This document shows, piece by piece, positions 17,172-29,887 of a DNA stretch of 64,000 nucleotides; the first letter of the stretch is position 1; every line of letters begins with the position of its first letter. Both the position numbers and the translations under genes were made by a program. The notes under the pieces were generated by a model. That model was not told where the DNA came from and did no database searches. It saw nothing but the letters and a program-made list of their open reading frames with translations. Where the stretch lies: NCBI RefSeq assembly GCF_963678635.1, contig NC_087062.1, forward strand, positions 20,883,789 to 20,947,788, written 5' to 3'. This DNA comes from Symsagittifera roscoffensis. Its lineage: Eukaryota > Xenacoelomorpha > Acoela > Convolutidae.

Positions 17172-18050
17172 AACAGAATCAATCTCTCCGATTCAATTGG
17201 ATGTTCGAAACCGAAATCAGTGTAGCAACAACAACAACATTGACGACTTAGGTTGAAAAAATCTTCGCAATAATAAACCACGCACCTCTTGTAAAAAAAC
17301 AAATGACAGTGGTCAATTACTTTGGAAGTAACAACGAAATTTTCCAGCTAAAGTAACTTTTATAATTAATGTGAAAAAATGTTCTTTTAGTGGGTGCTCT
17401 ATAAAATCCAAAGCATTCCATGAGAAATTAAATTTACTGAAACATAAGGTTTTAAGCACATGAGCTATTATTCCGAAACTCGACTGATCAATTTAGGGTC
17501 ACAATTCACTGGTTTTTGCTCAAAAGTGGTCTGAAAATTGAAATACTCAGGCCGATTTTTGCCGAGACCATGAATACTCTTTCGGCTATTTTCACTGCAT
17601 ATTCGAGTGAAAGGCTACTAATCTGATATAACCCTCGCTAATTTCAATGTTCTAGAATCCAAAGTTCCTCAACAGCTTCGGTAGTCGGAACAAAAACAAA
17701 GTACGAACATTGGCAAAAAACGGTTACAGAAAAACAAAGTACGAACATTGATGTAGTCCCATTAAAACAAACAAAAAAAATTAGTTTTTTGAAGTTATAG
17801 AAGTCAATTAGCTTAAAAATAAAATACAAAAGTTATAAATACAACAAAAGCTTAAGAAACAGTTGGCTCGTATTCCGTTGAGTTGTTCACTTCTAAAGCT
17901 TCTAAAAATTACATCAATTTCACGTTGCTTTTACCTTAGAAAATCTTTATTAAAAAATAATCGCGACCGATATAACAATTATACATACCCTCATTACTAG
18001 CTGCATTTATCAATTGTAAATCCGATTCATCTATTTTCATTTTCTTTTTG
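17172..18050. other. AT-rich stretch, nothing recognised
   Basis: No gene or repeat recognised apart from a short internal direct repeat (AAACAAAGTACGAACATTG) near 17694 and 17731. Confidence 0.6.
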
Positions 18051-18569
18051 GCCACAATTGATCTTCGTACCTCCTTAGCAGATATAGATAACCCATCGAA
18101 CGGAATTGAGTCAAACTTTAATTGACTCTTGAACTTGAAGAAGATCTGTGCAGGCATATCTTCTGTAAAATAGAAGTGTACAAAAAAAAATAACAATTGA
18201 TGAGTTGTAACTCGAAAACGTTCCAATAAACATTCAAAAAACATGCTCTAAATTTTTCCAGAACAACTTTATACACAGCAGCTGAGCTTCGCTTCACTTG
18301 CAATACAAAACCAGAAAGCAGCTAAGTCGGCGAAAAATCAAAAACAAATTCGAAAATGTCGAATAAACTAAACCTACCAAAAAATCAGGCTAGTATTGAA
18401 AAAGAAACGTGCCAAGACAATAGGTGAGGCACTTCTATGATATTATGAGTTCGCAGTTCAGAGAGATGTCTCAGAAAATTTTGATCAAAAATATTTTCGT
18501 TATTTCTGATCCCTTCGACCATAATGCCCTCGAAGTCTATGACATTCGACCAGAATGGCGCCAAAATGC

Positions 18570-18985
18570 TGTAACATTCGCCCGGAAGTACATATCGACG
18601 GTAAATAAAGCTAGGTTGTAAAACGACTGGCTAGCATGTAAACACAACTCTACATGCTTTTAACCGTCTCTACCAAAGCCAGTTCTTTGTGTGGTCCTTT
18701 TAACATCGGGTCGACAAAATTGTTACTGTTTTGGGCTTCGGTCAGAACGCTCAGATTAACTTAGTTACATGCAAAATAGTGAGCTCATGGTTGGGTTTCA
18801 GTATCCCCAGACCATGAGGTCACTCCTAAAACCAGGGCTACTACTTATTTATTATATTACTTTTGTTTTAGTTCAGTAGATAAAAATCATCATTCCCATC
18901 GGAGTTGGATCAACCCTTTCCCTCAACTCCTAGCTTCTCATCATCTGAAAACGAATTTAGATGTTATTAATTCAATCAGGACATT
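18570..18985 (-). repeat. LTR-like sequence, 3' end of copy 2
   Basis: Minus-strand sequence homologous to the 3' half of the proposed LTR of element 1 and ending in the same GAATGTTACA. It lies roughly 1.5 kb past the last coding relic of copy 2, comparable to the 0.77 kb plus about 0.5 kb in element 1. The outer boundary of this LTR could not be placed. Confidence 0.55.
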
Positions 18986-19723
18986 CCAGGAATGTAACAG
19001 TCGCCTACTTAAGTGACAAATGAGGTTAAAGAAAAATAGGCCCTATAACCATTGGCCCAAGAGTCAGGGACACTATCTCTTGTGTTCTTCTACCTCAAGC
19101 GGTCGGAGCGAATTCGGTTCACTTGCGACATGAGACTAAAACCCGCATTACAGCTTAAAGGCCACTAGCAAAATACCCCCCCCCCCCCACTCTAGAAAAA
19201 TAGAACGCTCCCATACTCAGGTCTCAAAATACCTAAAATACACGAATGCTGTTAAAAACAGGGTCGGAACCTTATGTATAGCTACTTTTTATTAGAAAGT
19301 GGACCTTTCATCTATTTCAGATGGATCAACCTAAAAACTCTCCCTAACTGAACATAACAACATAAAACACACTCAAGAAAAATAAATTAGGTACTCACAT
19401 ACCGACACGACTTCTAGAATTGAGTAACTAAACTATAAAGCAGCTCTAGAATTGATTGGGTAATTAAGTTTAACTCGAGAAGTTAGAAATAAATAAGTTT
19501 TAAATCAAGAAACAAGTTTTTGATCTGGACCACTGGGCAGCTTCAGCTGTCCACCTTTCCACAGAAGGTCCACTATAAATTATTTCTTCTCCAATCGCGA
19601 TCACCTTCTGGCTTCTGCCAAGGATAAGACAGCTCTACTCTCGTTCGAATTATGTATTGGATATTGCGTGTCATCGTCTGTCAGTGAGACCCCATAAAGT
19701 TAAGTGCGTCTCAAGCAGGGATT

Positions 19724-20157
19724 GCAATATATTGAATGATCAGATATTGAATATTGAGACGATGTCAATATTGAATTTTTAATATTGAGATATTGAAGGC
19801 TAGATATTGATATTGATATTGATTTTTTTGTAGATATTGAGAAAAACGGATTTTGTATCATTGCTTGAAACGTGACGTTTTAACACATACACATAAAACA
19901 AATGGTGATAAAAAGTTTCTGAAATGTGAAAGAGCCTCATTTGCAAAAAAACTAAACAAATTTAATTATATATTTCGAAATTCAATATTGAATTTGGTCT
20001 CTGGTATCTTAAAATAGTGATAATATTGAGATATTGAGCTTTTAGATATTGATATTGATATTGATATTCAAATTTCATCCTATTTGATATTGATATTGAT
20101 ATTGAATGGAAGATATTGATATTGAGCTCAATATATTGATATTGTATTGAAATCCCT
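19724..20157. repeat. ATATTG-rich satellite (copy b)
   Basis: Same satellite as at 13600-14035, differing by a few substitutions. Confidence 0.9.
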
Positions 20158-20522
20158 GGTCTCAAGATTCAGTGCCAGTGGTCATTTACAGAAGTTTGCA
20201 GCAGATTTGGCTTGATCTACACCCCAGAATTCACAACCATGCAAAATTGTCACATAATCGCTAAACAGCAATCAAAACCTGCATACACTTGCACCCTGAT
20301 TTTCCGCTTTGTAAGCTAATGATAAAAATTTCTTTTGTTTTACCCCTTCAGAAAATTGTCATGCAGCATTTTGATTTATGTTGTAGATATAATATACTAG
20401 TAACAAGAATTTTTTAAATTAAAATATCATTTCCGTGCCCTCAGATTACATCTGAGTTCACACTCAAGCCCTTTTTTCTTTCCCCCGCTCACGAGTCAAG
20501 AACCAATCCCTGAACACTCTCT

Positions 20523-22164
20523 TCAGCTCGTGCACCTTGTTTTCGAAGTACTGGATCCTGACACACTCGACATCGTAATCTGCCTTGCCAGTTCTTCTTC
20601 GTCATCGGAACTGATTACGATCTCTTCCCATGCCTTCAGCTGTTCGTAGGCCCGCATCCACTCCTTTTGCTCTTGTAGCCTTTTCGCTTGATTCGGCAGA
20701 CCCTTCACTTTAGATTCCCTATTCAAGGAATTGTGCAAACTAAGGCTCACGTTCTTCGCCAAGTCCTCCTCAAGTATCGATTCCCTCACTTTGATGTTAT
20801 CTCAAGACACTCTACCAACTTTTTTCCAACCCGTGGTTATCGCATTGCGATGGGTTAGCAAGGGTCTCTTGAAAGCTTCCGGCTCTATCTCGGCCAGGAA
20901 CTGTCGATACTCTTTCTGATGCTTCTTCATGTGATGCTTGCTCACCGTGTACAACCAAGACGTCAACGTCGCTCGAAACCATGGAAAGAATCTTATGCGA
21001 TTCTACAAGTGCCTCACCTCAATGGGTATAGAGAATACTTTAAACGCAGTCTCAAACAACTCAAGCCTCCGGTTGTAATCAATGGCTTGTATTGATTCCG
21101 CTGTTGGTGCCGTCGACTATCGATCTTTCGTCACGTTTTCCTCGATCCACCGCAACGCCAGCATCGAGCTCACCACGAAAAAGTGACCTTCTGCTGATGG
21201 TCGGGTAACCCGACTGACCGAATTTCTTCCACGTCCCATATCAAGCAGAGGTTCGAATGCTCCGGATACCACACTGTCGGTGCCAGGCAGTGGCATGGGC
21301 ATTTCCCATGTGTCAGGTTGATACTACGGAGGTTGCAACCTCCCGAAGCTTCCAACAGAGGTTCAAACTCCATCATTCTCTCATGTGTCACGTCATTTTC
21401 GTCCATGGCTCGGGCACTATTCATCGCTATCTCATCGTGTTCTGTCTCTCGAAACCATTCATGTTTTCGCTTTCTAAGCTCAAGAGTTCCTCTTCCTCCC
21501 CCCAGATCTCACTCAAGTTCTCTCTTTGATCTCCTGGCACAACTCCCAGGATCTTCTTCAATAGTCCATGTGAGTGATGCGACATTCAAGCCAGGCGTAC
21601 ACATTTGGGTATCGAGAAGGCTTTGTCAATTGTTACCCCCTGACTGGACGCCTCCACCATCGCCATGTGTAATGGTTAGTGGCTTTTACACAGATTGGCC
21701 ATTACCGATCCCACCAGAGATTTCGCTTTCAATGGCAAACTGTAGGCTTCACTTACGGGAAACCCCATCTCAGCCTCAAGACCAATCTTCCATCCTCTGA
21801 TGTGCTTCTGGACAATTTGTAACACTCCATGCCATGAATCCATGCTCAACGCCCTCACCAATTGGTGTTCGGATTATAGCATCTCCAGTGATTGCAAGCT
21901 GCACATACTCGAGAACAATCCCAATGCCGTCGCTATGTTCACAGTGGTGCTCGCATAGCATTCAGCCACTATCTGCACCTCACTTTTTTATTTCTCCGTG
22001 ATGTCACCAAACCACGTGACTAATTCCTCCTTCTGAAAAGATTGTATTCTGACGCAGGGTCGTCCGTCACAAGAACACTCTCCACCTCGACACACTAGGT
22101 CCAGACAACTACTCGGTTCCATCTTCATCAGTAACTTGTCCAGCTAGCTCGTTGTTTCCTCCGA
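20523..22164 (-). pseudogene. Relic coding region downstream of the copy 2 giant ORF, no counterpart in element 1
   Basis: On the minus strand a reading frame runs from about 21302 to 20523 with only three stops: TAESIQAIDYNRRLELFETA, then FFPWFRATLTSWLYTV, KHHMKKHQKEYRQFLAEI, and a charged coiled-coil-like end QEQKEWMRAYEQLKAWEE followed by SSDDEEE. Farther upstream (21170-21961) are other broken frames. Element 1 reaches its stop soon after the shared C-terminal block (VWELMKP), so this 1.6 kb either was lost there, was inserted here or is a separate fourth ORF. Length and the low number of stops argue that it coded for protein. No family recognised. Confidence 0.5.
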
Positions 22165-25100
22165 TTACTTTCGATGAGATAGGATTAGTTTGCGCACCAC
22201 GTTCAGATTCCCCAAGTCCTCATCCATCGCTGGTGACAGTCTCACTCGCTCCGTGACTTCTTCAATCAAACTCTCGTGGGGATGTGGGCACCTAGAGGGT
22301 CTCAGCAACTCCCAAACAGTCCCCAAATTCGTAATCAACATGTCATTTCCATTTCCCAACTTTAGTTCCACCCTCTTGTTCGAGTGCGTCATGCTGATCA
22401 CCTCTGGCATCTTCTCAAGTAACAGACCTAGGCTTAGCCTTTCCCTTTCTGTCGGGTCAATCTCAATGATTTTCTCCGTTCAGAACTTTAACAATTCCGC
22501 CACCTTAAAGTTCATGTAGGCGTTTCCGGCGTCCGAATCCAAGAAAGGGTTATAAGCGATTCCCATCACTCCAGACGCAGATTGATACTCAACTCGTTTT
22601 GTGGGCTTCGAATAGTCTACTACTCGGGCCAAGTTACGATGCACGTCATGCCCTCCGTCGATTTTGTTGTAGAACCTTCGTATCTCATCAAGTTTCCCAT
22701 GGTTCTCTAGAGACTGCCTTGAGCTCTCTGCTTTATCGATTCCAGTACTCTGGTATACATTCAGGATAGCAGTGCAGACTCTTCCTTCCATAGTTTTACC
22801 TCCCATCGCTTTTTGATGGCACATTTGAACAGTAGTGTCGGTTATCACTGACATGATCCACCTCAAGAAACAAGTGGCTTCTTTTCTCCTCGCTAGGCTC
22901 AATCCCGAGTTGTCTCGACCAATATGTTGCACCAACAGTTGGTACACCCGCAGACCCTTGTCGCCCAGTTTAAATTTGTCGTGCGAGGTCAACGCCTCTA
23001 ACGCCACTCCCGCAAAACTCCATGTGAACATCAACTGTCCTGCCGTTCTGACAAAAAGATTTGCCATCAATGGCAATGCCCACGAGGGTGCTCTCATCGC
23101 ATCTTCAAAGTACTCTAGAATCAGGTTCTCCCAAGACCACCCCAGCTGGTTTTCCAACTCTAGCTTATTAACTTCGGCCTTGTGCTGGGTAGCCCAATGC
23201 CGCCGCTCGCGGCAAACCCCAAGATCAAGCTTCTTCAGGCAACTCTCCAGTTCTTTCGTGGTCTCCAGAGCTATCCACCAAGGTCGAGCGGTGTTTCTCG
23301 TCCCATTTCTCTCAAAAAGATTGCACGTCACTTGCTTTCCAATGGCCTGGTGTTGCGTCGAAAGCCACTCCTTGCGAATGTCCACTTCCCACGTTTTTTC
23401 ACTAGTCGAACCCCTTTTCATTGGGATTTGAAGTATTCCTCCACTCCCGGAGTCGTCGAGGCTTCCCGTAGCACCTCGGCCAACTTCCTGCGTGCTAAGC
23501 TAATCTTGTAGGCCGCTGTTTTCCATCGCGCTAGAATTATGGGAGCCGTCTCTTTTAGATTCTTCTCTGAAACCGCATCCGCCGAAGGGCTCGCCTCTTC
23601 TGTCTCCCGTTTCCTTTTCCTAGACCTATTTGCTTTACTCGGGGGCATCGCCACTATCATTGCTGGCTCAACCTCTCTATCTAGACCTTGTTTCTCCCAC
23701 TCTTGCCTTCCCCTTCTCGAGCCTTAAGGATATTAATTTTTTTATCATATTAGTCTTATTTTTAACATCCATTCCAATCTTAATTCCATTATCATCAGTT
23801 TTTTCATTTAGAGCAGAGCTGTCTTTACATGGGTTGGCCTCAGTCTTCTGCTTCGGTTCCCTTAGACTAATCATCTTCTCAAGCAGCTCCTTTCTCGCTT
23901 TCTCGTCTAGTCCGGTGCCTATCTGGACAAGTTCCCCATACTTCATCACCGTACTCTACAGTTCTTCTTTGAAGTCTTCCAGCTTAGTCTCGCGCCCTAC
24001 TCTCTGGTTGAATTCACTCAAGAAATCTTGCCACGCCTTCTCATCCAGCGTGTCCAAAAACAACCATTTATTGCCCTCAAAAGTGTTCTTTTTGCTTTCT
24101 GCCGCACTCAAGAGTAGCATTCCCATGTTGGAGGTTGGAGGTTTCACTCATCAAAGGCAGCTCCATATTTTTGCGCGGAGATCCCAGGGGTGGGGTAGCC
24201 GTGTTCACTCAGTCGTCCCCACTCAAGTCTTGCAGTAATTCCTGCGTGGTAAAGTCCCTTTCCACTGCGCCCTGATCAGGTGTGTTTTCTACCTCCATCT
24301 CTTCTCCTGCTTCACTGAGGGTTTCATCCATGCTTCTCCCTCCCCTGATTCTGCTTGCTCTCTTTCTAGCACCTCCTTGAACCTGTTTTATACAGGGAGG
24401 CTTCTCTTTGTTTCCAGGAAGGCCCACTGACAAGATTGAGGGCGTTGTCGGATCCGCCTTCTTATACTCGGTGAGGGATACATACTGCATCCAGCCTTTT
24501 CCCCTCTTGCCTCAATTCGAACTCCTCCAGCCCATCAGGCGCTCGGTACTTTCTTTTGGCAAACTTCATATCGTCCATCAAAGCCATGTGAACCACCTCC
24601 ACGATCATCCTTCCATCGCCATATATTGGCAGCTTATTCTCAAGTCCAGCCTCCTCAAGTGTTCTCAAGACTTCTCGGACCTCAAATTTAGGGGGCATCC
24701 AGCCTCGTATCTTCCTCTCTTGTGTAGTCCACGAATTTATCTTGATTTCACACGTGTGGAAATACACCGCTGCCGAGTATCCAATGAACAAAGGATCCCA
24801 GCCATCCGTGAATTCTCTTTGCTGTCTTTCTACCGTGGCTCTCGCGTATTGGGAAGGGACTACCAGGGGGCTGTTCATTCCCATGGTCATTTTTCTCACC
24901 TTCAGGAACTCGGGGATGGAAGCGAGGAGGACATCCCGCTCTATTATCATTTCCAATTCCTTTTTCGTAATTCAAAAATTTAAAACTCCTCGTCCACGCC
25001 GGGATCCTCAAGACTTCCCTCTTGTCCCTCGCCACTGGATTCAGGTTCCAAAACTTGGGATAGACCTCCATGGGACCTTCACGTTTTCCTCCCATTGTGC

Positions 25101-28100
25101 ACTGCAGTTGTCCCCTGAAGTTGCACACCACTAGCTCGGGATCCTTGACTTTTCCAAAAAGCACCGTCTCACTCATCTGCGCTCTCAAGTCTTCTTGTCT
25201 GCACCAGCTGAGTGCCGTCCCATCTAGAATGCTAATCAGGCTCACGTGCACCACCGAGTGGCGATACGCCACCACGAGAGGATCCGGGAATGCATACGTC
25301 ACCGCTGGCCCGTAGACACAGGTCATCACTTCCCCCAAGCCTCTAATCATCCCCACTGGGTCAGATCTCATGGCCAAACACAAGTCAGTCAGAAGGGGTG
25401 AGCCCCTATTCGCCTCTCTCACTTCTTCTCTCGTCTTGGGGTTTCTTTCCTCGCCCGTCAAGTATCGATTCTGCATCAGCAGATCTCCACAAGCAATGTT
25501 TTCAGTCCGGCAGCACACTTGTACGAATAGGTCTCCATACTCGGGTGAGCCTTCCTTGCCGACAGGGGTTCCCCATACTTCATCAACCGATGAAACGCCG
25601 TGAGTTCCCCATGCGTCAAGAGTACCAGCGTCGAATACCCATCAATCCGGAGCGTTCCCACGCCCCTACTGAATATGTACGCCGGCCCCATATTGAACAG
25701 GTACCTGGGTCATACCAGATATAAGGCCAGCAGGAGGTTGATGGGCATCTTCAAGAGCTCCTGCACGAATGCTTGAAAGATTGTGTCTACCGCGTAAAAC
25801 ACCTTGTTTAGGTTCTTCTTTTCCCAGCATGGGCTCAAGAATCTCAAGATCTTGTGGTGCTTGCTGTTGTTCAGCTCGCCCTTCGCTTGCTCCATCCAGA
25901 AACCTCCAATGGTGACTTTATTAACTGCTGTGACAAATCTTCCCACCGTCATCTCCCTACCTTTTGCCACTTCTAGCTGCTCCTCAAGAAAATTCCATTT
26001 TTGTTTGAAGAGGGGTGGAGCACTCTTCCTTCTTGTCTTGTCCGTCTCGAGTCTCGGGTTCAGAAACAGTCACCTCCCTCTCTCTTGTGTCAAGCGATAT
26101 CATATCGACTCTAATTGTTTCTCGGCCACCGCCACATTCTTTCTTTCTTTACTCGGTCCCCTCGCACTGCTGGTGGAGCTCGTGATCGTCAGATCCATAC
26201 TCCGGAACCACAGGCTGGCTGTTAGATGGGTTACCGCAGGGTGATCATCCCCTATCTCCGGGTTAAACTTCAGCTGTCGGGCAAGATTCAAAACCTCAAA
26301 GCAGAGAACCTCATCCAGCACAATCAAGAGGTCTGCCATCTCATAAAATCCCCTCAAAGCATGAGATACATCCGCCCATGCCGCTGCCAGTTCAAACTTA
26401 AGAAATCTCAAGTTTACTGGCTCTAACTCGCGACTCAGAGCGGTCTTAAGCATCCGCCACGCATTGCCCTCTGCTATCAGGATCAAAATTGCATACACGA
26501 AATGTAATGGTGGTGACATGCTCGCGTAGCCATGCGATGACGTGAACACCACTCTCGTCTTTGGCCCGAATCATGAAGCCACCAACTCCTGCACCTCGTT
26601 CATTGCTGCAAACAGCGTCTGAATTGCTTCACAGATCTCCTCGGGGGTTGGTTCCGCGGCTGTCAAGTTATTCAGAAGTCCTGCCGCATGCAGGTGGTCA
26701 TTCATCTTCGCGAATAGCAACAGCTCACATGGCGTCTCCAATTTTATAGCCATCACCAGGGTCAACATTTGGTTCAATTCCGCTCCAGGCAGCAGGTACA
26801 CTAGGGTTTCTGGCCGAAATGACTTCGGCGACGTCCCCTCGAAATTAGATCCTGCCACGATGACTGCTCTCGCTGCTCCAGAGTCTGATCGATCGTATAC
26901 GGCCAAGGTTTTGGCTAGCTGTGAAGTCCCACAGGATCTACCATACCTTGGGCCTTCGGCGACCTTTGGACCCATGTATCCGGTGTCCGGGATCCCTATG
27001 CTCTTCGGCTCAAGAAGATTTTCGACTATCCTCAGGTGTGCAGGAATCATCACTCTGATCCTGGCTATGCTCGTTCGATGCTTGAGGGGTTCCACGATTA
27101 GATCTGAACTCTCCAGCTGCTTGTGGTGCCTGTAGTTGACTGGGCCCTTTATCAATTTTTTCGGTATTCCCGTTAAGTCTGCGATTTCTAGTGTCTTGGC
27201 TCTCGAGAAGTGCGCCTCGTGGGCCTTTAGTCAATCCACATAGTGATGTATGCTCAAGTCCTCGTGCGACACTTTCGTAAGCCCCAGATCCTCCGCCAAC
27301 TCTTGTCTACATGCCAGATCTTCCAGGTCTAGATCCTTTACTCTCTCTAGATATCGGGCTTTGCTCGCCTCTCACGGTCTCTCTGTCTTCTTGTTGTCCA
27401 CCACCACCACCGAGGACACTACCGAGCTCTGGGGTGTGGACGATTCCGCCTCATCTCCTTTCATCGGTGTGGCTCCTAGTTGCCTACTCCTGCTGCTCCT
27501 TGAGCTTTCTCTCGAGTCGGTTCTTCCTCTCAAACGATCGGACAAGAACCTAGCAGCGAAGAAGGGAGGTATTGGGGGTAGACCACAGGTGAACTGGCCC
27601 GTCTCCAGCACGTCTGACTCCAGAAGGTTTATGTGTCTTTGGAAGACACCGTTTAGCCACTCCATGCCCCTGGGCCTGTCGAAGTGGATGCCATCCAAAG
27701 ACGCATCATCCGGAAGGGAGTGTTCCATAATGCTAGCCACGTCGAGTAGTCTCACGGGGAGTACGCTTCTCTGCTAGATTTGCCTGATGATTTCGTTGAG
27801 GTTGCGCACCCTGCCGTTCTTATCCCTCGCATTCTGCCCAGCCATCATGTTGTAAGGGACGATGCAAATAGTGAGTATGGCTGGATCTAGATAGATCCTC
27901 AATTACTCAAAAAAACAACTCTACTTCTCCTGCAGTCTCATTACTTTCCTCTGCTCGGCTTTGGACACGTCATTGGTTCCCAGCATCAATGCGACCGTGC
28001 ACTTCTTCGCCGTCTCCAGCATTTCTAACGACGCCAACATCTGGGGTGCTGCAGCACCAGATAAACTCAAGATCCCCACCTGCCAATGCGCCTGGATTCG

Positions 28101-29366
28101 CGACAACACTCGTATCAGGCTGTCCCCTATAATCAAGTGGACTGCACCCTCCCTCGGGTATCCTGAGCTGCGTGAAATATTCAGCCCAAGAAGCGTCGTG
28201 GAAGGCATCTTTCCTTGCGCGTTGCGCCGCTGTCCAATCCATCCGGTTATGCTTGTGATAGCCACCGTCTGTGTTCTTTTTGTAGCTTGCGATTATTACA
28301 CTCCTCACTAGATGATCTCTCCAGGTGGGAGGTCGCTCGTCTCGTGCTGAGTTCTCGCGAGCCCTTGACTGCAACCTCTCTTGCAACTCCCTGAGGCGCG
28401 CCGTGCCCGTCCCGGTTTGACTACCACTGGTTGAACTGGGCGTCAATCCCGGCAGCGAGATTTCTATCAAAGGCCTATTTGGGTTTGTCTCTAAATTGCG
28501 CAGTGAAGGAACTGGCTCGGGAGTTGTCCATGCTTCCAGGCCCTCATTCTTGTGTTCTTGGGCCACACGGTCCAAGTTGAAGCAACCGCTCGCCCGAGGA
28601 ACGTCGTCTACTTCCATCCACAACTCTGGTCTCGATCTCGCGACAGCCTGTTCATTCGTAGTCCTCCTTTTCTCCTTACCACTTGCGGCCGCTTGCTGCC
28701 TCCTCTGTAGCCGTTCTATTTCTGACTTTATTTGATCACAATTTGCTACACTTTCTTGCAGTCTCTGTTCTTGCTCCCGTTCTGCCATCAGCAGATCCCG
28801 GTCAAGAATCACCTTGTTTCGCTCATATATGGCCGGGTCGCGATCGAGCTTGGATTGATCCCTGTCAGGAACATCTTGGTCCCTTTCCAGGTTGGCCTTG
28901 TCCCGTTCCCTTTGGGCCCTTTCCAACCCTCTCCTCAAGCTGCTGCAATCTGGACATGACTCTTCAGTTTGTTGCTACCGCAACATCGATGGTGGTGATG
29001 AGTCCCTGCTCCTGCTGGCGGTCTGGTCGGAAGGGGAAACTCTCCCGCACCATATTCCGTGTTGTTGCTCAAGCTAGGGTTTCTCGTAAGGTCATTTTCT
29101 CTCAGGCCTCCATCCACATTTCAAGATAGCCATCTGGTCTGTTCTTGATTTGATATTCCCTCTGAAGTGTAGCCCACCATCAACACGGCTTCAGTTGGTG
29201 ACTCCCTGCATTTGCCTTGTGCTTCCAGTTGCAGGGTGGCATTCAACATTACCGCCAGCCTTTCGTTCACTTGTGGGTAATCGAGGTCCCTTAAGCGCTT
29301 GTATAGCTCATCGAGGGTAGGTCTTTTGAGCGCTGCTGGCATAGACTTTGAGAAACGATCCGCCAT
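22165..29366 (-). pseudogene. Copy 2 of the giant SGNH ORF, decayed
   Basis: Minus-strand homologue of the 2449-residue ORF, broken by at least ten shifts and stops. Blocks in order: N-terminal PTEAVLM (29366-29121); a charged coiled coil of repeating ERD/DRD units (28938-28600); SGNH motifs GDSLIRVL near 28125, GTNDVS near 27970 and DGIHFD near 27685; the second domain with MNDHLHAAG (27155-26571); YGPAVTYAFPD (25518-24748); C-terminal GVMGIAYNPFL (23421-22480) and VWELLRP (22410-22165). All SGNH catalytic residues seen in element 1 are kept. Divergence is considerable, so the two copies are not recent duplicates. Its plus strand is strikingly rich in CTCAAG. It lies about 0.5 kb after the copy 2 macro domain, the same order as in element 1. 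Confidence 0.9.
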
Positions 29367-29401
29367 CGTTGCTTCTTCTCAAGCGATCTCACGTATTAAC
29401 A

Positions 29402-29515
29402 AACTCAAGAAATACTTTTCGCAAACCAACTCAAGAAATACCTTCCCAGTTAAACTCAAGAAGTACCTTCCCAGTTAAACTAAAGAAATAACTTCCCAGT
29501 TAAACTCAAGAAATT
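29402..29515. repeat. Tandem ~25-bp repeat resembling the 3' end of worm spliced leader SL2
   Basis: In the copy 2 leader, CCCAGTTAAACTCAAG at 29445-29460 and 29495-29510 and a variant ending CTAAAG at 29470-29485, spaced by exactly 25 bases, plus two shorter AACTCAAGAAATAC units to the left. The C. elegans SL2 leader ends CCCAGTTACTCAAG, two bases shorter. The match is on the plus strand, antisense to the element. Confidence 0.75.
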
Positions 29516-29887
29516 TTCACCTCTAGTGCTGCTAGTGAAGAACCGTTTGAGATCTCTCCTGTTTTGTTCGAGTAAGTGAAGCTTGGTTGTCAATTCAAAT
29601 TGCAAATCAATCTGAAAATAGAACTCATTTTTAGACCAACATGTTTTTGCTCATGCCTAGCCTAAACCTCCCCCTTACTACCTTTAAAACATTGCCCTAA
29701 CAATTTCTCGATAAAATGATTCAATTTAGTTGCTCAAAACATGCAGATTCATCTGATGTTTTAGCACCATTAATTCTCCAGATTTCAATTGTCATGCCAA
29801 TCACATTAAAATTCATCTACCTACCACTTTTACCTAGCTCAAGAACCCTGTGCCTCCCAACTCAAGACCTCCATGTTTATTCGAAGC
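29516..29887 (-). other. Leader between copy 2 macro domain and giant ORF
   Basis: Non-coding, AT-rich, equivalent to 2271-2676 in element 1. Three more CTCAAG hexamers are found at its left and right parts (29838, 29862, 29899 and nearby). Confidence 0.55.

Larger units (their letters stand above)
18051..22277. repeat. 4.2 kb segmental duplication, copy b
   Basis: Partner of 11928-16157. It is continuous at its right end with the copy 2 giant ORF, so this is likely the parental copy. Confidence 0.93.
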
